From Treponema sp. (GTDB lineage Bacteria; Spirochaetota; Spirochaetia; Treponematales; Treponemataceae), in NCBI GenBank assembly GCA_016296575.1, contig JAEDJA010000010.1, forward strand, positions 19,248 through 83,247: a stretch of DNA of 64,000 nt. Reading direction: 5' to 3'. This document shows, piece by piece, positions 24,698-36,000 of the stretch. The position numbers and the translations under genes were made by a program. The notes beneath the pieces are model-generated. The model did not search any database. It saw only the letters and a program-made list of their open reading frames with translations, and was not told the DNA's origin. Within the stretch, counting starts at the first letter, position 1, and each line of letters begins with the position of its first letter.

Positions 24698-26371
24698 TTA
24701 TTCATCCAAAGCTTCCAGAACTCCGTAGAAAGCTGGTTTAGTCAGGTATTTTGTTGTAGAAAAGATTAAAGGATACTGAGTGTGTCCTTTGTACATTTCC
24801 ATGTTGTTAAGCCAGGTACTTTCATCATTTAAGCCCCAGATTGTAACACCGGTAATACCGTTAGCCTTATCATCTGTTTTACGATATTTAAGGAAAAGAG
24901 AATAATATTCTTTGTAGCGGTTTTTAAGCTTCAAAGGACTGTACTTCAAATCTCCGTTGGCAATATCAAGTTCAGTAATCTGAACATCAATTCCGCGGGA
25001 AAGAAAATTCTGGACAGCACTTTCAAAACTGTTTGGTCCGGTAACAGCTGAATTAATGTTTACGTGACCCTGCATTCCTACTGCATCAAGGCGGGTACCA
25101 GGGGTTGCAAGGATTTCATCAATAAGTCGAAGAATTGCACCATGCTTACCAAGATCAGAACGTTCCTGTCCGGCGGCACAACTGTAATCGTTGTAAATAA
25201 GCTTTACATCAGCTGGAGCGTATTTATTTGCAAAGCGGAAAGCATTCACAATGTAAGATTCATCACCGTAAACTTCATACCAGTCACCATTTGTACGGAA
25301 CCAGGCCTCCGAAGTAGGATTATCGTTGATTGCTTCATTTACAACATCCCAATATCGAATTACATGTTCACCGTTGTTGTTGTCAATTTCCCACTGACGT
25401 ACATAATCTAGAACATATTTGATGTACCATTCCTGGCGTGCAGTCATTTCGGCTCTATCTACAAGTTTTCCTTCGTTAGTCCAGTCTTTTGTAAAGAAAA
25501 AGTGAGGAGTCTGTGAGTGCCAAACAAGAACGTGGCCACGCATCATAAGACCATTGTCACGGGCAGCTTTAAGACAGGCAGCAACGTCACGCATGGAGAT
25601 TGATTCAGGCACTTTGTAAGTTTTTCCATCTTCTGCCTTAAAATCAATGAGTTTTTTTGGAGGAGCCCAGGCAAAAGTAAAATCTGGTTTAAATTCATTT
25701 CCCATGGTGATACAGGTAGCATGGCGTTTAAGAAGCTCCTGAACAGTTTTGTTTTCCAGTTCATTTCGGCCGATGGCAAGACCAAAGTATTCAAATTTTC
25801 CAGCATAGGCTTGGGCTAGACTAGGTGCATCTGCAAAGCTTTCACGAGGACTGTCATCTTTTTCACAAAGAATATTCATCTTAAAGTTTTTCAGATAGAT
25901 ATTTGTGTTAGGAATGTCCAGGCCAACAGGAGAAAGGTAAAGCTGTTTTTTCCCATCCAGAGTTACAATCAATTTTCCGCTTACATGATGCCATTCCTTT
26001 GTGGTGATTTTTTCATTAACAAGCTTTGGAAAATTCAAAGAATAATCATTCAACATGATTGCAAAAGTTTCAGAAGGATTTGCAGAATCAATGCGAACAT
26101 CGGCGGAAAAAGTAATATCCACTTCGTTGTTTGCAAAATACGAAAGATCAATGTTCAGTGGATAACGGGCAGTTACCTTTTTTCCGCTGATCATTGTAAT
26201 TCCTTTTTCACCGTCAAGCTTGGCATTAAGATTGACAGAGTCATCAATGTCTACACAATTTACAGTGTAACGGGTCTCAGAAACCTTGCTGATGATTTCA
26301 ACATCTTTGGAAATTTTGCAAGATGTAAAGACAAATGCTGCAAAAAGTGCAATAAATAGTAGTTTTTTCAT
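24698..26371 (-). CDS. Lipoprotein endo-1,4-beta-xylanase, GH10, with N-terminal carbohydrate-binding-like domain
   Basis: The 557-residue protein has a lipoprotein signal (MKKLLFIALFAAFVFTSC), then a beta-sandwich of about 140 residues (about 30-175) that resembles a CBM4/9/22-type xylan-binding module. The GH10 barrel (about 190-555) holds GHVLVWHSQTPHFF, the acid/base Glu in YWDVVNEAIND, LIYNDYSC, GMQGHVNI, the nucleophile Glu in DVQITELDIANGD and the Trp motif TIWGLNDESTWL. It should cut the xylan backbone at the cell surface. GGAG lies 8 bases before the ATG. It follows the cytoplasmic GH10 gene by 18 bases, so both are read from the operator-bearing promoter at 27448-27476. Confidence 0.95.
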   Translation of the reverse strand: MKKLLFIALFAAFVFTSCKISKDVEIISKVSETRYTVNCVDIDDSVNLNAKLDGEKGITMISGKKVTARYPLNIDLSYFANNEVDITFSADVRIDSANPSETFAIMLNDYSLNFPKLVNEKITTKEWHHVSGKLIVTLDGKKQLYLSPVGLDIPNTNIYLKNFKMNILCEKDDSPRESFADAPSLAQAYAGKFEYFGLAIGRNELENKTVQELLKRHATCITMGNEFKPDFTFAWAPPKKLIDFKAEDGKTYKVPESISMRDVAACLKAARDNGLMMRGHVLVWHSQTPHFFFTKDWTNEGKLVDRAEMTARQEWYIKYVLDYVRQWEIDNNNGEHVIRYWDVVNEAINDNPTSEAWFRTNGDWYEVYGDESYIVNAFRFANKYAPADVKLIYNDYSCAAGQERSDLGKHGAILRLIDEILATPGTRLDAVGMQGHVNINSAVTGPNSFESAVQNFLSRGIDVQITELDIANGDLKYSPLKLKNRYKEYYSLFLKYRKTDDKANGITGVTIWGLNDESTWLNNMEMYKGHTQYPLIFSTTKYLTKPAFYGVLEALDE

Positions 26372-26389
26372 ATGTTTACTCCAGTATAG

Positions 26390-27421
26390 TTAGTTTTTTG
26401 CTAAATCAATAAGGCGGAAGAATGCAGGTTTTGGTTCATTGATACGGTCAAAAAGAAGACAGTTATCACCTCTACCAAATACAGGAAAATTGTTTTTCCA
26501 GCTAATACAGTCTGCAGTTCCCCATAAAACAACATCTTTTAAAAGTCCTTTTTCGGAACAACGCTTAAAGCATTTGAAAAGCTCTTCATAGCGGTCAGCC
26601 TGTTTATTCAAAAAATCTGCGTCATAAACTTTAAGACTCTTATCTTCAAACTCGTAAGCTGAAACTTCCATTTCGGTAAGAATTACCTGCAAACCAAGAC
26701 TTCCGTAAAGTTCAATAGCTTCTTCAATCTGTTTTACAGGTGGATTATACATGTTGATGTGCATCTGAAGACCAACAGCATCAATAGGAACACCGCGGCT
26801 TATCATTCCTTTTACAAGATTATAAAGTCCGTCTCGTTTAGCTTCGATAGTTTCCAGGTTGTAGTCATTAATAACCAGCTGAGTGTTTGGACAGGCTTCT
26901 CTTGCCCAATAAAAAGCGTTGTCGATATATTCAGGACCAATAATACCGTTAAAAAGCGAACGTTCTTCCAAAGTACGCAGATTGAAATGTTTGTCGGAAA
27001 TACATTCATTTACAACATCAATTGATTCTACCTTGCCTTTGATGTGATCCCCAACAGTAAAAATAAAATCCTTCAGACGGCGGTTCAATTCATCTTTGCT
27101 TACATAATTACCATCATCATCTGTGAACATTTTTGGTGCAGCCTGATTGTGCCATACAAGAGTGTGCCATCTGATTTTTTTGTTGTTTTCTTTGCCGAAT
27201 TCAAGGAATTGGTCGGCCTTTTCCCAAGTATAGTTTCCACGACCGTCAGTTACATGCATAGGTTTACAAACGTTTTCTGCTACAATTTCATCAAAGTGAT
27301 CAACAATAATCTGTGTGCCAGGGCCTGGAAATTTAAGCTGGAATTCACTTACAGAAGTTCCAATATGAAAATATTTTTGGTACGCCTTCCAAAGTGATGG
27401 AAGTGGATTTTCATTATTCAT
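26390..27421 (-). CDS. Cytoplasmic endo-1,4-beta-xylanase/xylo-oligosaccharidase, GH10
   Basis: The 343-residue protein has no signal peptide. GGAGGA lies 4 bases before the ATG at 27421; a TTG 12 bases upstream is in frame but is part of that Shine-Dalgarno stretch. It is a bare GH10 barrel: GTSVSEFQL near the N terminus, WHTLVWHNQAAPKMF, the acid/base Glu in IDVVNECISDKHF, INDYNLE, GLQMHINMY, the nucleophile Glu in VILTEMEVSAYE and VVLWGTADCISW. Intracellular GH10 enzymes usually cut imported xylo-oligosaccharides. It is first in the operon with the lipoprotein xylanase, giving outside and inside steps of one pathway. Confidence 0.94.
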   Translation of the reverse strand: MNNENPLPSLWKAYQKYFHIGTSVSEFQLKFPGPGTQIIVDHFDEIVAENVCKPMHVTDGRGNYTWEKADQFLEFGKENNKKIRWHTLVWHNQAAPKMFTDDDGNYVSKDELNRRLKDFIFTVGDHIKGKVESIDVVNECISDKHFNLRTLEERSLFNGIIGPEYIDNAFYWAREACPNTQLVINDYNLETIEAKRDGLYNLVKGMISRGVPIDAVGLQMHINMYNPPVKQIEEAIELYGSLGLQVILTEMEVSAYEFEDKSLKVYDADFLNKQADRYEELFKCFKRCSEKGLLKDVVLWGTADCISWKNNFPVFGRGDNCLLFDRINEPKPAFFRLIDLAKN

Positions 27422-27446
27422 TTTGTCCTCCAAATGTTTCTATAAA

Positions 27447-27477
27447 AAGAGTAAAACGTTTAACTAGGTTTGGCAAG
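27447..27477 (-). promoter_or_regulatory. Promoter with embedded LacI-type operator, upstream of xylanase operon
   Basis: On the minus strand TTGCCA (27471-27476) and TACTCT (27448-27453) are 17 bases apart, with the palindrome GTTAAACGTTTTAC (27451-27464) overlapping the spacer and -10. The layout is the same as at 305-335. The -35 overlaps the -35 of the divergent bioY promoter. Confidence 0.72.
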
Positions 27478-27498
27478 CAAAATTATTTAAGGTAGAAT
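27470..27498 (+). promoter_or_regulatory. bioY-like gene promoter, possibly leaderless
   Basis: TTGGCA (27470-27475), a 17-base spacer and TAGAAT (27493-27498) form a good promoter. The -10 ends 6 bases before the ATG at 27505, and there is no well-placed Shine-Dalgarno sequence. Confidence 0.6.
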
Positions 27499-27504
27499 AA
27501 AAAC

Positions 27505-28128
27505 ATGGAAAACAAAGATAAAAATATAGGTTCATTATATACGGTAGGGGCTGCACTTCTTCTTTGTGTAGCGGCATTTTGTCCAGTAAATATTCAGGAT
27601 GCACTAGCCATTTTAATAGCCTGTGTTTTTGGATTTCAGGGTGCTGGTGCAGTAGGATTATTTATCGTTTTTGGCATGATTGGACTTCCAGTACTTCCAA
27701 ATGGAACAAAATATGGTGGAGGAACAGCTGTTCTTACAGGACTTTATGGCGGCTTTATTTGGGGGATTTTCCTGGCTTCACTTTTGTGTGGCTTATTGAT
27801 GGGAAATGTACTTAAAAAAAAGGAACCTGCCGGACTTCTGGAAAAAGCTGAGGCTGCTGCCAGAGCACGAAAAACCGACTGGTTCTTTTTGATAAAATTA
27901 TTACTGATTTTGATAGCAGCTTACATAGTGGTTCAGGCACCGGGAATTATTTGGTATGTAAAATGCATCAGCAGGGAAAACTTGCAAAAGGGTAAGCTTC
28001 CAATTTCTTACGGTGATGCCTTTATGCTGTGCACGCTACGAAACATACCATTTTTGATTGTAAAACTTGCTGTATCTTATCCGCTGGTAATAATCCTTAG
28101 AAAATTATTTGAACCAAAAAGGAGCTAA
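27505..28128 (+). CDS. BioY-like transporter substrate-binding component
   Basis: The 207-residue membrane protein has about six hydrophobic segments (about 10-28, 30-48, 50-70, 75-100, 125-145, 180-200). The pattern ALAILIACVFGFQGAGAVGL, GMIGLPVLPNGTKYGGG and GLYGGFIWGIFLAS matches BioY, the substrate-binding (S) component of biotin ECF transporters, where a Gly-rich loop after the third helix is conserved. Biotin is the likely substrate, but some BioY relatives may differ. No ECF ATPase or EcfT gene is nearby, so it may use a shared module encoded elsewhere. Its tail overlaps the acetylesterase tail by 24 bases. Confidence 0.75.
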   Translation: MENKDKNIGSLYTVGAALLLCVAAFCPVNIQDALAILIACVFGFQGAGAVGLFIVFGMIGLPVLPNGTKYGGGTAVLTGLYGGFIWGIFLASLLCGLLMGNVLKKKEPAGLLEKAEAAARARKTDWFFLIKLLLILIAAYIVVQAPGIIWYVKCISRENLQKGKLPISYGDAFMLCTLRNIPFLIVKLAVSYPLVIILRKLFEPKRS

Positions 28129-29745
28129 AGGCAGATGGTTCTTTTTGCCATAAACAACAATTGGTGAATAATTAAACCAGCTGTATCTGGCTTCTTTAGG
28201 ATATTTTATATCAGGTGAACTTAGGTGGATTTTGCTGCCATCAAAAACAACTTTTGCTGGAACAAAATTTCCATCCGAACCTGCAATCTCAAAGCCTGTC
28301 CAGTTTTCAATTTCTGACTTGGAAAGATTACGTCCCTGGTGTTTTTCCATGGAAATATAGTGGTCCATACGGTCATTGTCTGTACAAATTTCAAAACCAG
28401 CAGAAGCATTTTCACACTGAATTATAATTTTGTCTTTACAAATTAGGGCACTTTCCAAAACCGGTGAAATAATACCTGTAAAGTCATTATCGTTCAAAAA
28501 CCCAGTATTTTCTGCAATTTGTCTGTACATTTTACATAAAACAATGGATTCCATGCGATCTGCAATACATTTTTTGAATTTAGGATGAATATCATTATAA
28601 GCACCCAAATCAAGTGCACATGCAAGATATACATTAGAAACACTGCTGCACACTTCTGCCTGTGCCTGACGAATCAAAGGCCAGTGTTTAAAATCCGGAT
28701 CGTTCTTGTTGCGGTGACCTGGCAGCTGAACTACCACAAAAGGAAGGGAAGGATCGTGCCAGTCGGTGCGCCAGTTTTCAATCATGCGGGTTAAAAGCTT
28801 TCTGTACATGGCAGGTTTGTGATCATCACTTTCGCCCTGATACCATAAAACACCTTTCATTGTGTAAGGCATAATTCGCTGCAGCATGCATTTGTAAAGT
28901 CCCGATGGTCTATAAGGATTGTTGCAGGCTTTTGGACCCGGATATTCATTTTTACCAATCTGCTGCTGAAGCTCTTCCCAGTCGATTGTTGGATTTACAG
29001 CCCACACTTTTTGAGCCCGTTTATCCCATTCTGCAGCTCTTACAAGATAATCATTGTAAGCTTTAATCTGATCTTCTTCCGAAATACCACGGGTGGCAGC
29101 TTCCTGTTCATCAAGATAAGATTTTAAATCAGAGTCGGAGGCAAGACGGTCCTCACTCATCCAGGCAGATGCACTTGTTCCGCCCCAGTTGCAGCCAATC
29201 AAACCAACAGTTATGCCAAGATCAGAGGCAAGTTTTTTTGCAAAGAAGAATCCTACGGCACTCCAGGCCTTTTTTCCATCAGAATCCCACTTTTGCCAGG
29301 CAGTTTTAGCTTCGGAAGCGTAAAAATCGTCGTCAAGCCAGGCTTTTTTTTGTGTGTAGTAGAATCGCACGTTAGGATCAGCTGCTTCTGCCAATGCGTC
29401 AGGGCCTACTGTACAGTTTTGAAGTTCAAATTCCATGTTGGATTGTCCTCCGCAAAGCCACACTTCACCTACAGCAACATCTGTAAAAGAAAAAGAATGA
29501 GTTTTATCTCCAGAAACACCAATAATTTTTAATTCAAGACCAGTCTGGGCATCCATTTTTGGCAAAGAGACACACCATTTACCTTCTGAAAACCAGCTTT
29601 CGTTGGCTGAAATCACTTTTCCACCTTTTGAAAGTTCAACTTTTATAATGGCAGGAAGGGTGGTTGTACCAAAAATATCAATCACTTTGTTGCGCTGAAG
29701 CACGCAGGAATTACTAAAAATAGCAGCCGTTTTAAAAAAAGACAT
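28105..29745 (-). CDS. Carbohydrate acetylesterase, sialate O-acetylesterase (SASA) family
   Basis: The 546-residue protein starts at 29745, with GGAG 6 bases upstream. It has no signal peptide, so it should act in the cytoplasm. An N-terminal beta domain (about 1-95) leads to an SGNH-type hydrolase core with the nucleophile Ser in VWLCGGQSNMEFEL, the Gly block GLIGCNWGGTSASAWM, the WYQGESD block, and the catalytic Asp/His in GAYNDIHPKFK. The family removes acetyl groups from sugars; sialate is the name-giving substrate, but next to two xylanases acetyl-xylo-oligosaccharides are more likely. It probably has its own promoter, as it lies beyond the oppositely directed bioY-like gene. Confidence 0.85.
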   Translation of the reverse strand: MSFFKTAAIFSNSCVLQRNKVIDIFGTTTLPAIIKVELSKGGKVISANESWFSEGKWCVSLPKMDAQTGLELKIIGVSGDKTHSFSFTDVAVGEVWLCGGQSNMEFELQNCTVGPDALAEAADPNVRFYYTQKKAWLDDDFYASEAKTAWQKWDSDGKKAWSAVGFFFAKKLASDLGITVGLIGCNWGGTSASAWMSEDRLASDSDLKSYLDEQEAATRGISEEDQIKAYNDYLVRAAEWDKRAQKVWAVNPTIDWEELQQQIGKNEYPGPKACNNPYRPSGLYKCMLQRIMPYTMKGVLWYQGESDDHKPAMYRKLLTRMIENWRTDWHDPSLPFVVVQLPGHRNKNDPDFKHWPLIRQAQAEVCSSVSNVYLACALDLGAYNDIHPKFKKCIADRMESIVLCKMYRQIAENTGFLNDNDFTGIISPVLESALICKDKIIIQCENASAGFEICTDNDRMDHYISMEKHQGRNLSKSEIENWTGFEIAGSDGNFVPAKVVFDGSKIHLSSPDIKYPKEARYSWFNYSPIVVYGKKNHLPLAPFWFK

Positions 29746-29840
29746 AAAAACTCCGAAAAACATTAAAGATAATTATCAGATAGATTATATCACAAAAATA
29801 TCATCAAAAATCATAAAAAAATTTGCCATGAATAGAAAAG

Positions 29841-29874
29841 AAGAATTAATTTTTTATTTGGAGAGTTAATTCTT
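29841..29874. repeat. Inverted repeat upstream of giant lipoprotein gene 1
   Basis: AAGAATTAA (29841-29849) and TTAATTCTT (29866-29874) are exact inverted arms around 16 bases. It may be a regulator site or an RNA hairpin in the leader; it has no following T run in the plus direction. Confidence 0.5.
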
Positions 29875-30015
29875 ACCTATTTAAACTAATCAAAAACATA
29901 GGAATCTTTCTTTCAAAATTTAATGTTCACAGATTTTGTGGCCGATAATTAGAGATGGAAAACCATAACTGTTTTTATGTGGTTTAACGAATTGTACATT
30001 TTTTGAGGTATGTGT

Positions 30016-33000
30016 ATGAAAAACGTTAGAAGATTTGGAAAATTTTTTGCATGCGGGTTATTCACCTTTCTGTTTATTTTTACGAACATCTCGTGTGAAA
30101 TCGGTCTAGGCGAAGCCGTTGATATTGATAGACCGACTGTAGAGATTACTTATCCTTCCAAAGAAACAGTTCCTGTTATTCGAGACTCATTTGTTATGGC
30201 TGGTAATACAACCGATGACAAGGGAGTTAACTACATTAAGGTTACTGCCAGAAATGCCTCAACTGGTGTAACTTACGAACCAAAAGTAATTCAGATGAAC
30301 GGAATTACAAACGGTCAGTGGCAGATCAACCTCAACCTGCCACTTGATGCAAACAACAAACCGGTAGATGACACAGATCCAACCTCAGTATTTGATCACT
30401 GGGAACTTCCAGATGCCAAATATTCTTTCGAAGTAGAAGCTATAGACTGGCAGAATAAATCTTCTGGTTCCGCTTCTATTACTCTTGAAATTGATAATAC
30501 AGCTCCAGTATTCATTGCAAGTAAACCAGGTGCAGAATCAGCAGCAGAAGCAACAAAATTTGGTACAACTCTTAAAGTAAACGGTGCCGTTGCAGAGGAC
30601 CATGACGTTTCATATTTGAAACTTGAAGTATTTGAAATTGACGCAAATAACGATAAAACAACACCAGTAACATCTCTTAAACAGACAAACGTACCTACAG
30701 CCGGTGGTATCAATGTTGTTTTTGCAGATTTGAACAGATCTGGTACTCTTCAGAACAACTTCAACACAATTTGTGGTTCAGATGATAAAAACGATGTTCC
30801 TTTCTGGGCAGAACTTGAATTCTCTGATAACGCAAAAGAATATAAAAACCCATCAGCAGGCGGAGCAACAGACACCACAGGTAACGTTACACGTAGTTTC
30901 TATCTTTCAGATTCCCTTGCAAAAAAAGACCTTACAAAAAACAAGAACGTTAATGAAATCAAAGAAGCTCTTACAGCTGTAGGAACAAGTGACATCAAAA
31001 CAGAACTTGATGGTCTGAAAAAAGAAAATGTATTCTTCAGTTTGAACCGTATCAGTAACCCAACCTTCCATATTGGTTCAAATGCCTACACAAATACATC
31101 AAACAGCGTATCTCCTAAAGCAAATAAAGGTATGACAGTTACTGTTACCTATGAAGCCGGTAAAGATCAGGTAAATATTGACCCGGCCAGTGTAAGACTG
31201 TATCTGATTGGACCTATTGCAAATTACACTGAAGATATCGGTAAAAAAGTATTTAATACTTCAGACTGGATTACAAGCAGTAAAACTCCAAAATCTGCTC
31301 TTAATGGCAAAAAGGATTACAATGAATATACATATACTGTAGATGCAGATAAAACTAAATTCGGAACAGCTGCAAAAATCCCTGTATATGAACTTGAAAA
31401 CAAGACGAACGCAAATTTCCACCTTATTGCATCTGCAACAAGCTTGAACTTTGACTATGAAATTTCTCCAAAAGAAAAAGACCAGGTAAACGTTTCGCCA
31501 AGACCAACAAGCGAAACAGCAGTAGATCTTAGTTCAGGCAGTATTTACCTTCTTGTTGCTGTGGGAGAAGATGTAGAAGACCACTCAATCGTATGTAAAG
31601 AGGATAACTTCTATGGATTCACAGCTGAAACAAGCGGTACAGCTCCAAGACCAGAATTCCTGAATAAGACTGATACTGATTTAACTGAACCTGAAAAAAC
31701 AGATAACAAAACAAACCTTGGTATGTCTTCATATACAAATTCAAAAGAGTTTGTATACAAAGGAAAAACAACCATTACAGATGGTGCTACCCTAAAGGAA
31801 GTTACATATAAAGTTCAGATTATTGATAAAGACGGAAAAAAAGTACAGACAGGTACAACTTCGGACGGTGCAGCTGGCGGTCCTGTTTTCAAAGGTAAGG
31901 TTACCAATGCCTCAACTGGAACATGGGAAATCTCATATCCAAAAGATCCAAATGATACAAGCAATTATGTAAAAGATCTTGGTGGAAATGTGGGATGGCA
32001 TGGCTGGGACGGACTTACAACTGGAAATTACACAGTAGAATTCCTGGTAAATGCAACAGACTCTGGTGACCGTACATCCGGTTGGATTTATCGTTCTGTA
32101 ACAATGGATATTGAAAATCCTGTATTCAGTATTACTGAAGTAGTTCCTGCTATCGAAAAGAACAGCAAAAAATATGTAAACGGTAATGCATCATTCAAAT
32201 TCGAAGCCAGTGATAATACAAACATTGAAAGCATTACTTATGATCTCAAGGTGGCTGGAAAAACAAAGATAAGTAACGAAAGCGCCGGAAAAGGTCCTGC
32301 TGGAAAAATCGACTGGGATTCTACAGCCAGCGGAACAGAAGGAGAAGAAGCTCTTACACTTGATGTTAAAGTAACAGATAAGGCTGGTAATACAAAAACC
32401 TTTAGTAATGTTCTTTCAGGTTATTACGTAGATCAGAATACAGATAAACCGGTTATTACACTTGCCTCTGCTGATGATAACGTTAATGATAAAAAAACAA
32501 TTTCAACAAGCAAGAAAAACCTCTTTACAAACTCTTCAGATAAAGCTGCTAACATTGATGTAACTGTAGAAGATGATGACGCACTGAAAAGAGTAAAAGC
32601 ATACTATGTTGATCCAGAAAACGAAACATTGTCTGAAAGCGATGCACAGTGTTTCTATAATTCTGATAACGTTGCTGATAATACAAAAGTAAACGGTAAA
32701 GTTAAAGCAAACCTTTCTATTCCTCTTTCTAAAAATGGAAAACCATTTGAAAAAGGATATTACAAAGTAAGAATTGTAGTTGAAGATAAAAACTATAATT
32801 CAGCTAGCGATAAGTTCAGTAAAAACCAGACAAAAGATTTCTTCATTGGTATTACAAACGAACTTCCAACAATCCATGTTACTACTACAGATGAATGGGT
32901 AAAAGCCGGTTCAAGAAATGAAGAAGCCGAAAAAGCAAATGTTTCTGAAGTTTCTGGAAAAACTGTTATTTACATTAAAGGTGAAGTAAACAGTGTAGCC

Positions 33001-36000
33001 AAAACAGTAACACCTACATACAAAATTGGTAATGGAACAGCAACTCTTGCAGAAAAAATTTATCCTGCCAGTAACAAGTTTACAGATAAAATCATAATTG
33101 CATCTACCGAAAAAGATAAACCAGTTGTAGTAACATACTACTCAACAGATGATTACGGACAGGATTCAGCAACCGAAGACTACACAATCAAAATTGATGG
33201 AACTGCACCTTCATTTACAAAAGCCAGCATTAAGTGGAAAACTAATACAGAAACCGATCTCAGCATTTACTCAAAAACAGACAATGTTGTAGTTATTGAT
33301 ACCACAGCAATAGACGGCTCAAATAAAGACTCCGTGGATTCTGGTGTTGAAAGCATTGAATATATTGTTTCTACAACAAAGACAGACAATCCGGATAATA
33401 CTCTTGGAACATGGAAACCAATTACTATCGGTGAAACAAAAGAAGTAACTGTAGCAGACGGTATTTCATATATTTACGTTCGCACTATCGATAAGGTTGG
33501 AAACGTTGGTTATTACGATAAATTTGGATCTTCACAAGACAAGAAATATCTTGAAGTAAAAGCAGATACAAATAAACCTCGTATCGATAACCTTACCATT
33601 GATAAGGAACACACATACGGTGAAAAAGTAACTATAACCGGAACTGCTTCAGATTCTGCCGGATTAGACAAAATTGAAGTTTATCTGAATAACACAAAAT
33701 CTAAAACAATTTCATGTAGTGGTGATAAAACAAGAGAATTCACAATTGATCTTGATACAACAACAATTGCTGCACTTACCGAAGGTAGAGTTGATGTAAA
33801 AGTTACAGCTACTGACGTTGGTGGAAATGATCCTACTGAAAAAACAGCTAAGTTTGTATATGACAAAACAGGTCCTGCACTTACAGTAGCTTCACCTTCT
33901 GCCTCTGAATGGCTTAATAAAAACAGTGTTGATGTAATGCTCAATATTACTGATGCAGCAAAAGCCGAAATAAAATACGTATTCTATAAAATGGCTGCAA
34001 GTGCCCCAGAAATTCCAAATGCAACTTCTGATTCAAATAAATTGAACAGAGTAACTGAAACATGGTCAGGATGGGAAAAAGGCATTACAGGAACTGGAAC
34101 AGGGGCAAACAAAACATGGAAAATTCCTCTTACAGGTCTTGCACAGGGAGAAGAAAATAAAATCTGGATTACCGCTGTAGATGAATACGGAAATGCTGAA
34201 AAACCAGTATCTCATGTTATTAAAGTAGATACAGCTTCTCCTACACTTTCTAACACAGCATTCAATAATGTTGTAATTGGAACAGAAACAGAACTTATTA
34301 AAAATGTAAAGACATTTACCCTGTCTGGAGACTTTGCAGACACTGCTTCAAAGGTAACAATTACTGCAAAACGAAAAGACCTCAATGATCCTCTTACTGT
34401 AACATATACTTCAGCAAAAACAGGAAAATGGTCAGTAAGTCAGAGTAATCTTGCTAATGGAAATTATACTTACGAAATTACAGCTTCTGATGAAACAGGA
34501 AACTCAACAACAGAAACTGTAACAATTACTGTTGATACAGAAACCCCAGCTTATACTTCTTTGAAAGTAAAATCTGGTGAAAATGCCGAAGAAAATTATA
34601 ATACAAATGGCAAATGGTATAGTACTTCTACACTTAAACTGAAAGGTGTTTGGAAAGATCAGTACAGTGGAGTTAAGGAATTAAAATACTGGATTAAATC
34701 AGACGGAACTCTTACAACAGAAGCTGCTCTTGGAACCGAAGACAGTACAATTACATCGGCAATTGGTGCAGATTATGCCACAAATTACAGCTGGGAATTT
34801 GACCAGAACTTCAGTTTTGAAAATGGTAAGAAGTATCTTTATGTAATGCCAGTGGATGAAGCTGGAAATAAAGGCGAAATCAAATGCTTCAAACTTTATA
34901 TTGATACAGAAAAACCAGTTCTCGAAAATGTTTCTAAAAGTACAGTTTACAAACAGAAAGGAAAAGATTTCACTATTACAGGAAAACTTTCTGACGTTCA
35001 TTCAGGTACTCGAACAACAAAACCTGTAGTTGTAACTGGAAAAGGTGAAGGTTCAGGCGGTCTTGCAGAAACAGAAATAGCTTCATCAACTCTTAATGGT
35101 GATGGAACATTTACTATTACTGTAGATGGTACAAAACTTAAGAAATCAAATGGCACTTATGACTCAGAATATACAATTACTGTAACAGGTTATGACAATG
35201 TAAATAACCACGAAAGTACATCATTTAAGCTTGTAATTGATGGAAATGGTCCAAAAATTGAAACAAACAACATTACAAAATTCTACGACCAGGCAACTCG
35301 AACAGTAAACGGTGACGTAACAATTCAGGGTATTATCACAGATACTGAAGATCAGGTTGCAAGCCGTGATATCAGTATTTACAATGCCGATGATGTTACT
35401 GTAAATGGAACAACAAAAGCTGTAACAGTAAAATCTGGAAAAACAAAACTTACACTTCCAGCAGGTACAATTACCGATAACAATGAAAACGACAAAGCCA
35501 ACTGGAACTACAAAATTGATACAACAAAACTTACAAATGGTTCTTACGTAGTTGCTCTTAGTGCAAAAGATACTGCCGGAAACGAAACTGTTATTGGTGA
35601 ATTGCTCAAGGTAGATCAGACAACAGATACACCGGTTATTTCACCAAGTAACTATAATGATGCTCCAACAGATGCCAATATTTCCGCCGGAACAAACCGT
35701 TTCGATACAGCCGGAAACAACAAAATCATGGCATCCATTGTTGATGATGACAAACTTTCTTCTGTAAAAGTTGAATACAGCACAACAGGAATCGACGGAA
35801 GCTGGAAAATAGTTAAAAATGCCGGAAAAACAAATATCAATAATGCTTCTTACCAGCTGGAAGCAGCTCTTGTAGATGAAAATGGAGATGCACTTTTAGC
35901 AGGAAAGTATTATCTGCGAATTACAGCTGTTGATACAGAAGGAAAAACAGCAGGTAAAGTAACTGATTCGTTTGCAATTTCAATTGACTCTACTGCTCCT

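Noticed and set aside
27262..27282. Third operator copy inside the xylanase gene (ACAAACGTTTTC)
   Set aside because: Only the central AAACGTTT matches; flanks differ from the two promoter copies and no promoter is nearby.
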